A DNA stretch of 64,000 nucleotides from contig AP031437.1 in NCBI GenBank assembly GCA_042854365.1, positions 1,798,001 to 1,862,000 of the forward strand. The letters run 5' to 3'. Position numbers and translations under genes: made by a program. Positions 44,435-54,336 of the stretch are shown piece by piece. The stretch is from Anaeromassilibacillus sp001305115. GTDB lineage: Bacteria; Bacillota; Clostridia; Oscillospirales; Acutalibacteraceae. The notes below the pieces were generated by a model that was not told where the DNA came from, did no database searches, and saw only the letters and a list, made by a program, of their open reading frames with translations. Numbering within the stretch: the first letter of the stretch is position 1; each line of letters begins with the position of its first letter.

Positions 44435-45625
44435 ATGAACGATCTCAATCAAACGCCCAATGCCAATCGTCTGCATATCGCAATCTACGGCAAGCGCAAC
44501 AGCGGCAAATCTTCGCTGATTAACGCATTGACAAACCAGGATGTAGCGCTCGTATCCGACATTGCGGGCACTACGACAGACCCCGTCTATAAAGCAATGG
44601 AAGTACGCGGATTGGGCGCCTGTGTTTTTATTGACACTGCCGGCTTTGACGATGAGGGGGAATTGGGCGAACTACGCATACAAAAGACGCGCCAAACCCT
44701 CCCAAAGGCCGACATTGCGATTCTGCTATTCAGCAATCCGGATTTTTCCATGGAAAAATCCTGGCTGGAAATACTCAAAACCAACGGTGTTCCGGTCATC
44801 GCCGTTGTGAATAAGAGCGATCTTCGGGACCCGAAACCTTTGATGGAACATATTCAGAAGGACCTTTCCCTTTCTCCAATTGCGGTCAGCGCGATAGATC
44901 GCACCGGAATCCCCGCTCTTCTGGCTGAACTCACACGTGCGCTTCCGGAAGGGTATGGCGCACAGAGCATCACTGGCCGTTTGGTCAAAGAGGGTGATGT
45001 GGTCATGTTGGTGATGCCTCAAGACAGCGAAGCGCCTAAAGGACGCTTGATTCTTCCACAGGTACAGACCATCCGCGATCTGCTGGACAATCGCTGTATC
45101 TCCATCAATGTAACACCGGAGACGATGGAGGGTGCTCTGGCCGCACTGAAAACGCCGCCACAGCTGATCATTACGGATTCTCAAGCCTTTCGTGTAGTCT
45201 ATGAGAAGGCGCCTAAAGAAAGTAAGTTGACTTCTTTTTCTGTGCTATTTGCCGCATACAAAGGCGATTTGGATGCTTATGTGCGCGGCGCACAAGCGGT
45301 AGAACAACTAAATGAGCATTCTCATGTGTTAATCGCAGAGGCTTGCACGCACGCTCCGTTGAGCGAGGATATCGGAAGGGTTAAGATTCCCAACCTATTG
45401 CGCAAAAAATACGGCAAAAACATGGACATTCAGATTGTAAGCGGTGCAGACTTTCCTGAAGATCTCTCATCGTACGATTTGATCGTCCATTGTGGAGGCT
45501 GTATGTTTAATCGCAAATATCTTCTTTCGCGCATTGCGCGCGCGGAAGACGCACAGGTGCCGATCACCAATTACGGCGTTTTACTTGCAAAGCTAAATGG
45601 TATTCTCGACCATATCACACTGTGA
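44435..45625 (+). CDS. hydF: [FeFe] hydrogenase H-cluster maturation GTPase HydF
   Basis: The 396-residue scaffold protein assembles the di-iron subcluster and passes it to the hydrogenase. It has an N-terminal Era-like GTPase domain (P-loop YGKRNSGKSS about 18-27, DTAGFDD, NKSD), a middle dimerisation domain, and a C-terminal Fe-S site with Cys304 in EACTHAP and Cys353/Cys356 in HCGGCMFNRK. GGAGG precedes the ATG. A 170-base spacer follows hydG, with no terminator in it. The structural hydrogenase gene is not in the window. Confidence 0.96.
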   Translation: MNDLNQTPNANRLHIAIYGKRNSGKSSLINALTNQDVALVSDIAGTTTDPVYKAMEVRGLGACVFIDTAGFDDEGELGELRIQKTRQTLPKADIAILLFSNPDFSMEKSWLEILKTNGVPVIAVVNKSDLRDPKPLMEHIQKDLSLSPIAVSAIDRTGIPALLAELTRALPEGYGAQSITGRLVKEGDVVMLVMPQDSEAPKGRLILPQVQTIRDLLDNRCISINVTPETMEGALAALKTPPQLIITDSQAFRVVYEKAPKESKLTSFSVLFAAYKGDLDAYVRGAQAVEQLNEHSHVLIAEACTHAPLSEDIGRVKIPNLLRKKYGKNMDIQIVSGADFPEDLSSYDLIVHCGGCMFNRKYLLSRIARAEDAQVPITNYGVLLAKLNGILDHITL

Positions 45626-45639
45626 ATTCCATACAACAA

Positions 45640-45690
45640 GAGGGTATCCCAAAAGTCATGAAAGGACGGAAGGATACCCTCGTTTTTTTT
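45640..45690 (+). terminator. Terminator of the hyd operon
   Basis: GAGGGTATCC pairs with GGATACCCTC and is followed by G and eight Ts, just after hydF. Confidence 0.9.
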
Positions 45691-45878
45691 AAACTTAAAT
45701 ATTTTTCCAAACAGAAAGAGGATGCCCCTTTCCTATGAATCGAAAAATTCGTAGTTTGGGAACACCCTCTTACTCTTTCAGCGCAGGGTTCTGGCTAAAA
45801 AATAGAATTTTAATTAAAAATTCAAACTGCTTGAATCGGCTACCGTGCCATCATCGGCCGCTTTACGTCTTTGATCGA

Positions 45879-47294
45879 TCAGATCTTTGACTCAAAGAAT
45901 GCCTTGATTCCCTTATAGGTCATATAGATGTCTGTCTTAGATACGATTTCAAACGGAGAATGCATCGACAATACCGGTACGCCCACATCGAGAACATCTA
46001 CGTTCAAATTGGCAACAAACATCGCAACAGTTCCGCCGCCACCGCCATCTACCTTGCCCAGCTCACCGATCTGCCAGAGCACATCGTTCTTTTCAAAAAT
46101 ACTGCGAACCTCTGCAACAAACTCTGCTGTGGCCTCCGAAGTTCCACTCTTCCCACGGGAACCGGTGTATTTACTCATGGCAATTCCATTATTCAAAAAC
46201 GTGGAATTGGTCTTTTCATAAGCGCTTGCATAGGTGGGATCATACGCCGCTGTGACGTCCGCCGAAAGGCATTTTGACTTGCTGAGCACGTGACGCGCCT
46301 CTAGGCCCTCTGCTTGCGCGAGATCCGCAATGAAATACCGCATGAATTCAGAATTCAAGCCGGTGTTGCCATCGCTGCCAATCTCCTCCCGATCGGCAAG
46401 AACGGTCAAAATTGTGTGCTGCGGGTTCTTCGCGTTCAGCACCGCCATCAGCGACGGATACGCACAAACACGGTCGTCATGCCCATAGGCGCCGATCATG
46501 CTGCGGTCAAACCCAACATCCGAGGCCTTGAATGCAGGAACAAATTCAATATCAGCTGAAACAAAGTCTTCTTCTGTCATGCCATACTTTTCATGGATCA
46601 GACGCATGGTATTCAGTTTGAAGAGATTGTCTCCGTCCTCTGCGCGCACAGGACGGCTTCCCGCCAGAATGTTCAGGTTTTCTCCTTCAATCGCCTTTCC
46701 AAGCGTCTTTGACATCTGTTCTGTGCCCAGATGCGGCAGCAAGTCGGTGACGCAGAACTGTGGTTCTCCGGGCTCTTCTCCCAGGCGAATTTCCACATGT
46801 GTTCCGTCCTTCAAAACCGCCAGTCCATGCATGGAAAGTGGAATTGCCGTCCACTGGTACTTCTTAATCCCGCCATAATAATGGGATTTAAACAGCGCCA
46901 GCTCGTCCTTTTCATAGAGAGGATGGGGCTTGAGGTCCAAACGAGGGGAATCGATGTGTGCAGCAGCAATACGCACGCCATCTTTACATCCCTCTTTGCC
47001 AATTACGGCCAAAATCAAAGCCTTCCCACGGTTGTTATAATACACCTTATCGCCGGCTTTGTAGCTCTTTTTGGGATCAAACGCCACAAAGCCTTCTTTT
47101 TCGGCGCGCACGATGGCAGACTTTACTGCCTCACGCTCTGTTTTGCTGTGATCCAAAAACTCCTTATAATCCTCGCAGAAGGCGTCTGCTTTCTTCACAC
47201 GCTCATCGGGGATCTTGTGGTATCCATTTTTGCGACAGATGAGCAAGTCCTCACGAAGCTGCTCAACATCTGCCAGTTCCTTTTTTTTAGCCAT
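45879..47294 (-). CDS. M18 family aminopeptidase
   Basis: The 471-residue dinuclear-zinc aminopeptidase (ApeA/DNPEP family) has the metal-binding stretches AAAHIDSPRLDLKP (His/Asp), LADREEIGSDGNTG (catalytic Glu pair) and the C-terminal MHSPFEIVSKTDIY (His). Such enzymes remove N-terminal acidic or neutral residues from peptides in the cytoplasm. It is the last gene of the leftward operon and overlaps the transglycosylase gene by 8 bases. Confidence 0.94.
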   Translation of the reverse strand: MAKKKELADVEQLREDLLICRKNGYHKIPDERVKKADAFCEDYKEFLDHSKTEREAVKSAIVRAEKEGFVAFDPKKSYKAGDKVYYNNRGKALILAVIGKEGCKDGVRIAAAHIDSPRLDLKPHPLYEKDELALFKSHYYGGIKKYQWTAIPLSMHGLAVLKDGTHVEIRLGEEPGEPQFCVTDLLPHLGTEQMSKTLGKAIEGENLNILAGSRPVRAEDGDNLFKLNTMRLIHEKYGMTEEDFVSADIEFVPAFKASDVGFDRSMIGAYGHDDRVCAYPSLMAVLNAKNPQHTILTVLADREEIGSDGNTGLNSEFMRYFIADLAQAEGLEARHVLSKSKCLSADVTAAYDPTYASAYEKTNSTFLNNGIAMSKYTGSRGKSGTSEATAEFVAEVRSIFEKNDVLWQIGELGKVDGGGGGTVAMFVANLNVDVLDVGVPVLSMHSPFEIVSKTDIYMTYKGIKAFFESKI

Positions 47295-47877
47295 GAAATG
47301 TACCTCCTATTTCATCAAATTCATAGAGTTCCCTGTATTTATGATAATTTTGCAGTACAGCATTTACATAACGCTCTGTCTCCGGATACGGAATCCGGTC
47401 CAGCTCCACGCCGTCCTGGGAAACGTCGGGGTTGCTCAGCCAATTGTTTACCGTCCCAATCCCTGCATTGTAGGCACTCAAAGCAGTTGTTTGCTCTGAA
47501 TACTTATCCTGTAAAATCTGCAAAAATTTACAGCCATAACGAATATTGACCCGCGGCGTATAAAGATCATCCGCTGTATAGGGCACCCCTTCTCGCAACT
47601 TCGTTTGCAGCCAGTCAAATGTATCCGGCGTGATCTGCATCAGTCCACGCGCCCCTGCATGCGATGTCGCGTTCGGATCAAAATTGCTCTCCGCTTTCAT
47701 CACCGCATAAACCAACGCCGGGTCCACCCCTTGCGTTTGCGCTTCTTCTTCCACAATTTCACGGTATCCCAAAGGATACGCCGTACGCATGAAGTAATCG
47801 TGTCCCAACCGCAAAAGGCACGCCCCTACAACAACCAGTACAGCCAATAGAAGGAGTGTTTTCACAGATCGTCTCAT
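47287..47877 (-). CDS. Lytic transglycosylase (SLT/goose-lysozyme-like domain)
   Basis: The 196-residue protein has a single N-terminal membrane anchor (about 7-24) and a SLT domain. Catalytic Glu63 is in AVMKAESNFDP, followed by GARGLMQITPDT and ALSAYNAGIGTVNNWL, all hallmarks of family 1 transglycosylases. It cleaves peptidoglycan at the outer face of the membrane, for turnover or sporulation. It sits 14 bases after coaE. Confidence 0.93.
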   Translation of the reverse strand: MRRSVKTLLLLAVLVVVGACLLRLGHDYFMRTAYPLGYREIVEEEAQTQGVDPALVYAVMKAESNFDPNATSHAGARGLMQITPDTFDWLQTKLREGVPYTADDLYTPRVNIRYGCKFLQILQDKYSEQTTALSAYNAGIGTVNNWLSNPDVSQDGVELDRIPYPETERYVNAVLQNYHKYRELYEFDEIGGTFHG

Positions 47878-47891
47878 TGCAAATCCTCCGT

Positions 47892-48494
47892 TTAACTGGA
47901 TGACGACAACAGAACGTGCAACAGCTTCTCGGTTTCCTCTGGAACCTGTGCGGCATCGATTCCCCCATCCATAGCATATGAAGCCCGGCTGGTATAATAT
48001 GCGTTCGGCTGTTGGGCCCCCATACGGGCGCGAGCCTGCACTTCCGTAATCCGGTCCCGCCGCATAATCCGGCGCATCCGGAGTTCTGGCTCAGCAACGA
48101 CTGCGACCGTAACCCGGCAAAGCGCATCCGCACCGCTCTCAAACAAAAGCGCCGCATCCACCACAACCACCTTTTTGCCGCTGGCGGCAATGCGCCGGCG
48201 TACCTCTTCCATGATGAGCGGATGGGTAATTCCGTTGAGCTTTTTTGAAGAAACCGCATTGGAAAAGGCCCGCTCAGCCAAAAGAGCCCGGTTCAAACGT
48301 CCCTCTGACACCACATCGTTTCCAAAGGCGCTTTGGAGTGCGGTAAGGCAATCCGGACGATTCGTAACCTCTTGAGCGACGCGGTCGCAATCGATCACCT
48401 CACAGCCGAGTGCTGCAAAAGCGGATGCCACTGTAGATTTTCCCGCCCCAGTTGGGCCGGTAAGTCCAACGACCAAAGGTTTAGCCAACGTCAA
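47892..48494 (-). CDS. coaE: Dephospho-CoA kinase
   Basis: The 200-residue enzyme phosphorylates dephospho-CoA, the last step of CoA synthesis. The P-loop GLTGPTGAGKSTVA, DCDRVAQEV, and GITHPLIMEEVRRR are standard. No ATG starts the gene: TTG 48494 or TTG 48488 are the candidates, the latter 9 bases after GAGG. It overlaps the preceding gene by 14 bases. Confidence 0.95.
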   Translation of the reverse strand: MTLAKPLVVGLTGPTGAGKSTVASAFAALGCEVIDCDRVAQEVTNRPDCLTALQSAFGNDVVSEGRLNRALLAERAFSNAVSSKKLNGITHPLIMEEVRRRIAASGKKVVVVDAALLFESGADALCRVTVAVVAEPELRMRRIMRRDRITEVQARARMGAQQPNAYYTSRASYAMDGGIDAAQVPEETEKLLHVLLSSSS

Positions 48495-49506
48495 TCACCT
48501 CAAATCCCGCCGCTCGGATCAAGCGGTTATAGACCGCCAATCCTACGCCTTTTGGTTCCGGACAACGCGCATAGACTGTCTTTGCATGGAGCCGTTCATC
48601 CAGTTCTCGCAGGGCTTCAAAGAGCTCGCGCGCCTGTTCCCCGCAATCTTTCTCCCCGCCATAACAGATGGCAGGAACCCGCAACGCTGTATCCTCGCCA
48701 TCATAACAAAGAGCGGCCACGCCATCTTCCGCATGTGTATTGACATAGTCGATATAGTGTTCCAATGAACCGTCCAGAATAACCACATTTGCCCTGGGTG
48801 AATAGTGCTTATATTTCATCCCCGGCGATGCGGCACGCTTCCCATCTGCCAGGGGATGCAACACAGCATCGTCCATCTCTACACGGCCAAGCACACTTTT
48901 CAGCTGTTCCAGCGTAATACCACCCGGACGCAAAAGGCGTGGAGGCTGCTCTGCAAGTGTCAACACCGTTGATTCTACACCGACCGAGCACGGTCCGCCG
49001 TCGAGTACGGCCTCAATCCTACCGTCCATATCATTCATCACATGCGCTGCTGTGGTGGGGCTTGGATGCCCGGACAGGTTGGCCGATGGCGCGGCAAGCG
49101 GCACCCCCACCGCATCAATCACCGCGCGCGCCACCGGGTGGTAGGGGAACCGTACCGCAACCGTGTCCAAACCCGCGCTCACCTCATCCGGAATCTGCGC
49201 CGATTTGGGCAAAATAATGGTCAGCGGCCCCGGCCAAAAACGATCTGCCAATTTTTTTGCGCTTTCCGGCACCTCTCGGACCAACTCATAGATCTGTTCA
49301 AAGTGGCTGATGTGTACAATCAGAGGATTGTCCATAGGGCGCCCCTTTGCAGTAAAAATTTTAGCAACCGCCGTTCCATCCAACGCATTTGCCGCCAAGC
49401 CATAGACCGTCTCTGTAGGAATCCCCACCAATCCGCCGTCCTGCAAAATCGCTGCTACAGCCTCGACCGCGCCCGGTGCATCCGCCTTTAAAAATCTTGT
49501 CTGCAT
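48481..49506 (-). CDS. L-threonylcarbamoyladenylate synthase (Sua5/YwlC type)
   Basis: The 341-residue protein makes threonylcarbamoyl-AMP for the t6A37 modification of ANN-decoding tRNAs. It has the YrdC domain (KADAPGAVEAVAAIL, GIPTETVYGLAANA, KGRPMDNPLIVH, SANLSGHPSPT) followed by the C-terminal Sua5 domain (about 225-341). The two-domain length is typical of Firmicutes. It lies directly after prfA, a common arrangement. Confidence 0.94.
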   Translation of the reverse strand: MQTRFLKADAPGAVEAVAAILQDGGLVGIPTETVYGLAANALDGTAVAKIFTAKGRPMDNPLIVHISHFEQIYELVREVPESAKKLADRFWPGPLTIILPKSAQIPDEVSAGLDTVAVRFPYHPVARAVIDAVGVPLAAPSANLSGHPSPTTAAHVMNDMDGRIEAVLDGGPCSVGVESTVLTLAEQPPRLLRPGGITLEQLKSVLGRVEMDDAVLHPLADGKRAASPGMKYKHYSPRANVVILDGSLEHYIDYVNTHAEDGVAALCYDGEDTALRVPAICYGGEKDCGEQARELFEALRELDERLHAKTVYARCPEPKGVGLAVYNRLIRAAGFEVIDVG

Positions 49507-49520
49507 GGATGCCTGCCCCC

Positions 49521-50603
49521 TTATCCCTGGTTTTCCACCGTCTGCTCCAACTTTGCCGCGCGGTCAGCGGCTACAAGAGCATCAATCACCTCGTCGATAT
49601 CTCCATTGAGAATGTCATCCAGTCGGTAGAGAGTCAAGCCGATGCGATGATCCGTCACCCGGCCCTGTGGATAATTGTATGTGCGGATTCGTTCCGAACG
49701 GTCGCCCGTTCCCACTTGGGAACGGCGGTCCGCAGCCACCTGGGCATCCTGCTTGGCCTGTTCGATCTCATATAATCTGGAACGCAGTACCCGCATGGCC
49801 TTATCCTTGTTTTTGAACTGGCTCCGTTCATCCTGACACTCCACTACCATGCCCGTGGGTAAATGGGTGATGCGGATCGCTGAGGATGTCTTGTTGATGT
49901 GCTGACCACCTGCACCGCTGGAACGGAAGGTATCGATCTGCAAATCCTTTGGGTTGATCTCAATCTCCACGTCGTCCACTTCCGGCAATACGGCCACAGT
50001 TGCCGTTGACGTGTGTACGCGGCCTTGGGTCTCTGTTTCTGGCACGCGCTGTACGCGATGTACGCCGCTTTCGTACTTCAAGCGGGAATAAGCCCCGTCG
50101 CCAGAGATCATAAAACTGATCTCCTTGTAACCACCCAATTCTGTTTCATTCACATTCAGCAACTCCGTTTGCCAGCCATGGCGTTCTGCATACATACTGT
50201 ACATGCGGAACAAGACAGCAGAAAAGAGTGCTGCCTCTTCTCCCCCTGCACCTCCGCGGATCTCCACGATCACGTTCTTTTCATCGTTTGGGTCGCGGGG
50301 CAGCAAAAGAATCTTTAACTCATCCGAAGTGCGGGCGATATCCTTCTTCGCCTGCTCCAATTCCAGTTCTGCCAGTTCTCGCAATTCTTTTTCAAGCCCG
50401 TTCTCTTCCAACAAAGAGAGGGCCTCCGCTTGTGCATCTTCTGCGCGCCTGTATTCGCGGTATTTCTCTACGATGGGCGTGATGGTCTTATGCTCTTTCA
50501 TCAATTCTGCATAGACCGTTGGATTTGTCAAAACCGTGGGGTCACAGAGTTTTTGGTTCAATTCTTCATAACGTTTTTCAAACACCTGAATATTTTCAAA
50601 CAT
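49521..50603 (-). CDS. prfA: Peptide chain release factor 1
   Basis: The 360-residue class I release factor recognises UAA/UAG. The catalytic GGQ is at residues 232-234 in SGAGGQHINK, preceded by RVQRVPETETQGRVHTSTATV-type sequence in the decoding domain. Length is normal. It lies 48 bases after the DUF951 gene. Confidence 0.97.
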   Translation of the reverse strand: MFENIQVFEKRYEELNQKLCDPTVLTNPTVYAELMKEHKTITPIVEKYREYRRAEDAQAEALSLLEENGLEKELRELAELELEQAKKDIARTSDELKILLLPRDPNDEKNVIVEIRGGAGGEEAALFSAVLFRMYSMYAERHGWQTELLNVNETELGGYKEISFMISGDGAYSRLKYESGVHRVQRVPETETQGRVHTSTATVAVLPEVDDVEIEINPKDLQIDTFRSSGAGGQHINKTSSAIRITHLPTGMVVECQDERSQFKNKDKAMRVLRSRLYEIEQAKQDAQVAADRRSQVGTGDRSERIRTYNYPQGRVTDHRIGLTLYRLDDILNGDIDEVIDALVAADRAAKLEQTVENQG

Positions 50604-50651
50604 CGTTCTGCTCTCCTTTGCAAGTAAATGATTTTTTAACCGGCAAAGGCG

Positions 50652-50849
50652 CTAGAGTTCATCCCCCGTGTTCTCCCGAAGGATCTTCTTGATGTTTTTT
50701 TCACATTTCAGGCGCGGCACCATGATCTCATGGCCACAGGTGGTACAGCGGATTTTAAAATCCATGCCGGCGCGCAGGACCAAAAATTCCTTTCCCCCGC
50801 ATGGATGCTGCTTTTTCATTTGCAAAATATCGCCAGGTCGTACATCCAT
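50652..50849 (-). CDS. DUF951 family protein
   Basis: The 65-residue protein has a family start (MDVRPGDILQMKKQHPCGG) and a CTTCGHEIMVPR motif. The cysteines could bind zinc and the fold is probably an OB-like or SH3-like nucleic-acid binder; the function is unknown. DUF951 genes are usually beside translation or cell-division genes, as here with prfA. It is the first gene of the operon. Confidence 0.9.
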   Translation of the reverse strand: MDVRPGDILQMKKQHPCGGKEFLVLRAGMDFKIRCTTCGHEIMVPRLKCEKNIKKILRENTGDEL

Positions 50850-50896
50850 CCTTCCGCACCTCCATTCTCAACCTTTTTCCATGCGCTTAAGAATAT

Positions 50897-50926
50897 ATTA
50901 TAGCACCAATTCCATAAAACAGACAA
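50897..50926 (-). promoter_or_regulatory. Promoter of the DUF951-prfA operon
   Basis: On the minus strand TTGTCT (50921-50926) and a perfect TATAAT (50897-50902) are spaced by 18 bases, about 50 bases before the DUF951 start. Confidence 0.65.
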
Positions 50927-51029
50927 TGTTTTTTTGGGATTCTGTCCCAGTAAAACCGATAGGTGCAGAGAAACCACGTTTGTGCTATACTATTGTACAA
51001 ATATAGGTTGGACAGAAAGCGGGGATTCC

Positions 51030-52043
51030 ATGAATACAAAAGAGGAAATTTTGCTGCGCCTTCGCCAAAATGAAGGTTATCTTTCTGGTGAACAGCTCAG
51101 TGAAGCGCTGGGAGTTTCACGTGCCGCTGTTTGGAAGGCAATCACCTCACTGCGAGACGCAGGCTATGAGATTGATTCAGCCACCAACCGGGGATACCGT
51201 TTGGTTTCTTCTCCGGATGTACTCACCCCGGAAGAAGTGGGATATGGGTTGCAAACAAAGACGCTAGGCGCAAAAATCTTTGCGTTTGCGGAAGTAGATT
51301 CTACCAATGAAGAAGCTAAACGCCAGGCCCAGTGTGGCGCACCGGATGGCAGTGTATTCATTGCAGAACGTCAAACCGGCGGTAAAGGCCGCTTAGGGCG
51401 TGCATGGAAGTCTCCAGAGGGTACGGGAATTTGGTTCAGCATCTTGCTGCGTCCCAGTTTGCTCCCTACAGAAATCAGCAATATCACTCTGCTGGCCGGA
51501 ATCGCAGTATGCAGGGCGGTCCGTTCTGTGACGGGCTGTGAAGCCTGTATCAAATGGCCAAACGATGTTGTGATTGGCAGCCGTAAGATCTGCGGTATCT
51601 TGACAGAACTAGCGGCAGAAATCGATCGGGTAGAGTATATAGTCTTAGGCATTGGAATCAATGCAAATATGGAAGCTTTTCCCGGAGAACTGGCAGAAAA
51701 AGCCACCTCTCTTCGAATGGAAGCTGGCAAATCATTTTCACGTGCCGCTGTCCTACGAGCCGTGCTGGAAGAGTTGGAACCCCTTCTCAAAAAAGCTCAG
51801 ATGGGCAATGCGCTGTCTTACGTCCTCGACGAGTATAAGTCCCTATGCATTTCCTTACATCGCCGCGTGGGCTTTTTTTGGGATGGCAAAAAGCAGACGG
51901 GTACGGCTGTGGACATCTCTCCCTTGGGTGAATTGATTGTGGAGCTTGATGAGGGCGGCCATGTAGCCATCAACGCAGGGGAAGTCGTCGTACAGGGAAT
52001 CTATGGACAGGTTCTTCCGGAGGCTTGGAATACAAACCAGTAA
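51030..52043 (+). CDS. birA: Biotin-[acetyl-CoA-carboxylase] ligase / biotin repressor BirA
   Basis: The 337-residue bifunctional protein has an N-terminal winged HTH (about 4-58, SGEQLSEALGVSRAAVWKAI), the catalytic biotin-ligase domain with GGKGRLGR (117-124) and KWPNDVVIGSRKICGIL, and the C-terminal SH3-like domain. It attaches biotin to carboxylases and may repress biotin genes. I use ATG 51030; the frame is open further upstream but without a ribosome site. Confidence 0.95.
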   Translation: MNTKEEILLRLRQNEGYLSGEQLSEALGVSRAAVWKAITSLRDAGYEIDSATNRGYRLVSSPDVLTPEEVGYGLQTKTLGAKIFAFAEVDSTNEEAKRQAQCGAPDGSVFIAERQTGGKGRLGRAWKSPEGTGIWFSILLRPSLLPTEISNITLLAGIAVCRAVRSVTGCEACIKWPNDVVIGSRKICGILTELAAEIDRVEYIVLGIGINANMEAFPGELAEKATSLRMEAGKSFSRAAVLRAVLEELEPLLKKAQMGNALSYVLDEYKSLCISLHRRVGFFWDGKKQTGTAVDISPLGELIVELDEGGHVAINAGEVVVQGIYGQVLPEAWNTNQ

Positions 52044-52504
52044 AATTTGTAAGCAATCTAAACAGTAGGAGCTTTTATTTCTCAATAGGGGTTGAATCGC
52101 AATGGATTCCCATATTCTCCAAAAATCGATTCTGCCAGAAGGATGCCCCCGCGAAGTTTCCCACAAAAAACCCTTGTATTCCCATTCCTTATACTCCTGT
52201 ACAACGAGGACGCTTCTACTGTTCACCCCTGCGAACCTTCGTTGGTACAAAGGAACTCTCCCAAATGGGACGTCCGTCCCAGCTAAATGATCCGCAAAAA
52301 TATCCGTCCAAACTGATGCTTGCACAGAACTGGTATCGAGCAGAAAAAAGAGCTTTTATACGGAAGTTTTTGTCTCCAAATGAGAAAGCGATCCATTTGG
52401 GATCGAACTGCCATACCGGGCAGCGTTTTGGAGCGTTGCATTCATCTATATCACTTTTTCTAGTTCCAAATGCGATAGGAAAAGATATTTTAATTGATTG
52501 CCAA
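52044..52504. other. Gene-free stretch between birA and glnS
   Basis: Several overlapping open frames on both strands run through this 460-base stretch, none with a convincing ribosome site, and none resembling a family I know. Its base composition is like that of the flanking genes rather than AT-rich, so it may be a decayed gene or a fast-evolving insert. Confidence 0.45.
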
Positions 52505-52506
52505 AT

Positions 52507-52559
52507 AAAAAGACGCCCGGAACACAGCCAAACCGGCTGTGATTCTAGGCGTCTTTTTT
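52507..52559. terminator. Bidirectional terminator downstream of glnS
   Basis: AAAAGACGCC pairs with GGCGTCTTTTTT, with an inner ACAGCC/GGCTGT helix. T-runs flank it on both strands. Confidence 0.85.
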
Positions 52560-52635
52560 GTCTTTTATTTATCAGAAAATAGCAGTTGTAATTGCTGTGA
52601 AAATCCACTTGGCTGTACAATTGTACAGTTTCCGT

Positions 52636-54321
52636 TTATTTGCGTTTGAAGCCATCCTTCAAGGAAACAGAACGATTGAACACCGGATGTTGCGGTGTGC
52701 TGTCGCGGTTGTCCGCGCAGAAGTACCCTTGACGCATAAACTGGAAGGACTGGCCGGGTTTGGCCTGTGCCAGAGAAGGCTCCACTTTACAGCCGGTTAG
52801 TACCTCGAGGGAATCCGGGTTGAGCACTTCAAGAAATTCATGGGCATCCGGGTCCGGTACGGCAAACAGATTGCCATAAAGGCGAACTTCTGCATCGATC
52901 GATGTCTGTGCATCCGCCCAATGGATGGTACTCTTTACCTTGCGGCCGTCCGGTGTATTGCCCCCGCGCGTCTGCGGGTCGTATTCCGCATATACCTCGA
53001 CTACATTGCCATTCTCATCCTTCTTACAACCGGTACAACGTACCACATAGGCGGTCTTCAGCCGCACCTCATTGCCGGGAAACAGGCGGAAATATCCCTT
53101 CACCGGTTCTTCCATGAAGTCCTCCTGTTCAATCCACAGTTCGCGCGAGAAGGAAACTGTCCGTGTTCCGTCCTCCGGCTTTCCAGGATTGTTCTCCACC
53201 TCAAAGGTCTCTGTCTGCCCCTCGGGATAATTTGTTAGAATTAGCTTCATCGGATGTAGAACCGCCATCACGCGCTGCGCATGTTCGTTCAGATCCTCCC
53301 GCAGGCAGTGCTCCAAAAAGCCATATTCCACGGTACTGTTCACTTTCGAAACACCGATGCGCTCGCAAAAATTGCGGATCGACGTAGGTGTGTACCCACG
53401 GCGGCGCAGCCCGCAAATGGTCGGCATACGCGGATCATCCCAACCGGATACATAGTGATCCTCGACCAGTTTGCGCAGCTTGCGTTTGCTCATCACGGTA
53501 TAATTAATCCCCAGGCGCGCAAATTCAATCTGACGCGGTTTTGCAGGAAGATCGACATGCTCGATCACCCAATCATAGAGCGGCCGATGATCCTCAAACT
53601 CCAACGTGCAAAGGGAATGCGTAATCCCTTCCAAAGCATCCTCGATCGGATGTGCAAAGTCATACATTGGGTAGATGCACCAATTGTCCCCAGTGCGATG
53701 ATGATGCAAGTGGTTGATTCGATAGATCACCGGGTCACGCATGTTAAAATTGCCGGAGGCCAAATCAATCTTCGCGCGCAGTGTCATCTTGCCATCTTCA
53801 AACTCGCCCGCTTTCATCCGCGCAAACAGATCCAAACTTTCTTCCACCGGCCGGTCGCGATAGGGGCTGACCGCAGGATGCGTCAAATCACCGCGATTTT
53901 CACGCATCTGCTCCGGCGTCAACTCACAGACATAGGCTAATCCCTTGCGAATAAGCTGTACCGCCGCCTCATACATCTTCGGGAAATAATCCGAAGCATA
54001 GTAGAACCGGTCTTCCCAAGAATAACCGAGCCATGCAATGTCTTCTTTAATTGCATCAACATACTCCACGTCCTCTTTGGTCGGATTGGTATCATCCATC
54101 CGTAGATTGCACAGGCCATTGTATTTCTCTGCTGTACCAAAATCAACATAGATGGCCTTTGCGTGGCCGATGTGCAAATAGCCATTTGGCTCCGGCGGAA
54201 AGCGCGTATGGACCGTTTGACCGGCATAGCGGCCTCCCTCTGCAAGATCCTCCTCAATAAAGTCGTGGATAAAATTGCTCCAGCCCTCGGCTTCCTCCGG
54301 CTTTTTGATCTCGTCACTCAT
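52636..54321 (-). CDS. glnS: Glutaminyl-tRNA synthetase
   Basis: The 561-residue class I synthetase attaches glutamine directly to tRNA-Gln. It has FPPEPNGYLHIGHAKAIY with HIGH at 50-53, a KMSKS-like VMSKRKLRKL, the GlnRS-specific MDDTNP block and the C-terminal anticodon-binding beta-barrels. It follows gltX by 15 bases in one transcript. Many Firmicutes lack GlnRS and use GatCAB, so this gene is informative for the lineage. Confidence 0.96.
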   Translation of the reverse strand: MSDEIKKPEEAEGWSNFIHDFIEEDLAEGGRYAGQTVHTRFPPEPNGYLHIGHAKAIYVDFGTAEKYNGLCNLRMDDTNPTKEDVEYVDAIKEDIAWLGYSWEDRFYYASDYFPKMYEAAVQLIRKGLAYVCELTPEQMRENRGDLTHPAVSPYRDRPVEESLDLFARMKAGEFEDGKMTLRAKIDLASGNFNMRDPVIYRINHLHHHRTGDNWCIYPMYDFAHPIEDALEGITHSLCTLEFEDHRPLYDWVIEHVDLPAKPRQIEFARLGINYTVMSKRKLRKLVEDHYVSGWDDPRMPTICGLRRRGYTPTSIRNFCERIGVSKVNSTVEYGFLEHCLREDLNEHAQRVMAVLHPMKLILTNYPEGQTETFEVENNPGKPEDGTRTVSFSRELWIEQEDFMEEPVKGYFRLFPGNEVRLKTAYVVRCTGCKKDENGNVVEVYAEYDPQTRGGNTPDGRKVKSTIHWADAQTSIDAEVRLYGNLFAVPDPDAHEFLEVLNPDSLEVLTGCKVEPSLAQAKPGQSFQFMRQGYFCADNRDSTPQHPVFNRSVSLKDGFKRK

Positions 54322-54336
54322 ACTGCCATCTCCTTT

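Noticed and set aside
52025..52620. Overlapping open frames of 134-185 codons on both strands
   Set aside because: No ribosome sites, mutual overlap, and one runs through the glnS terminator.
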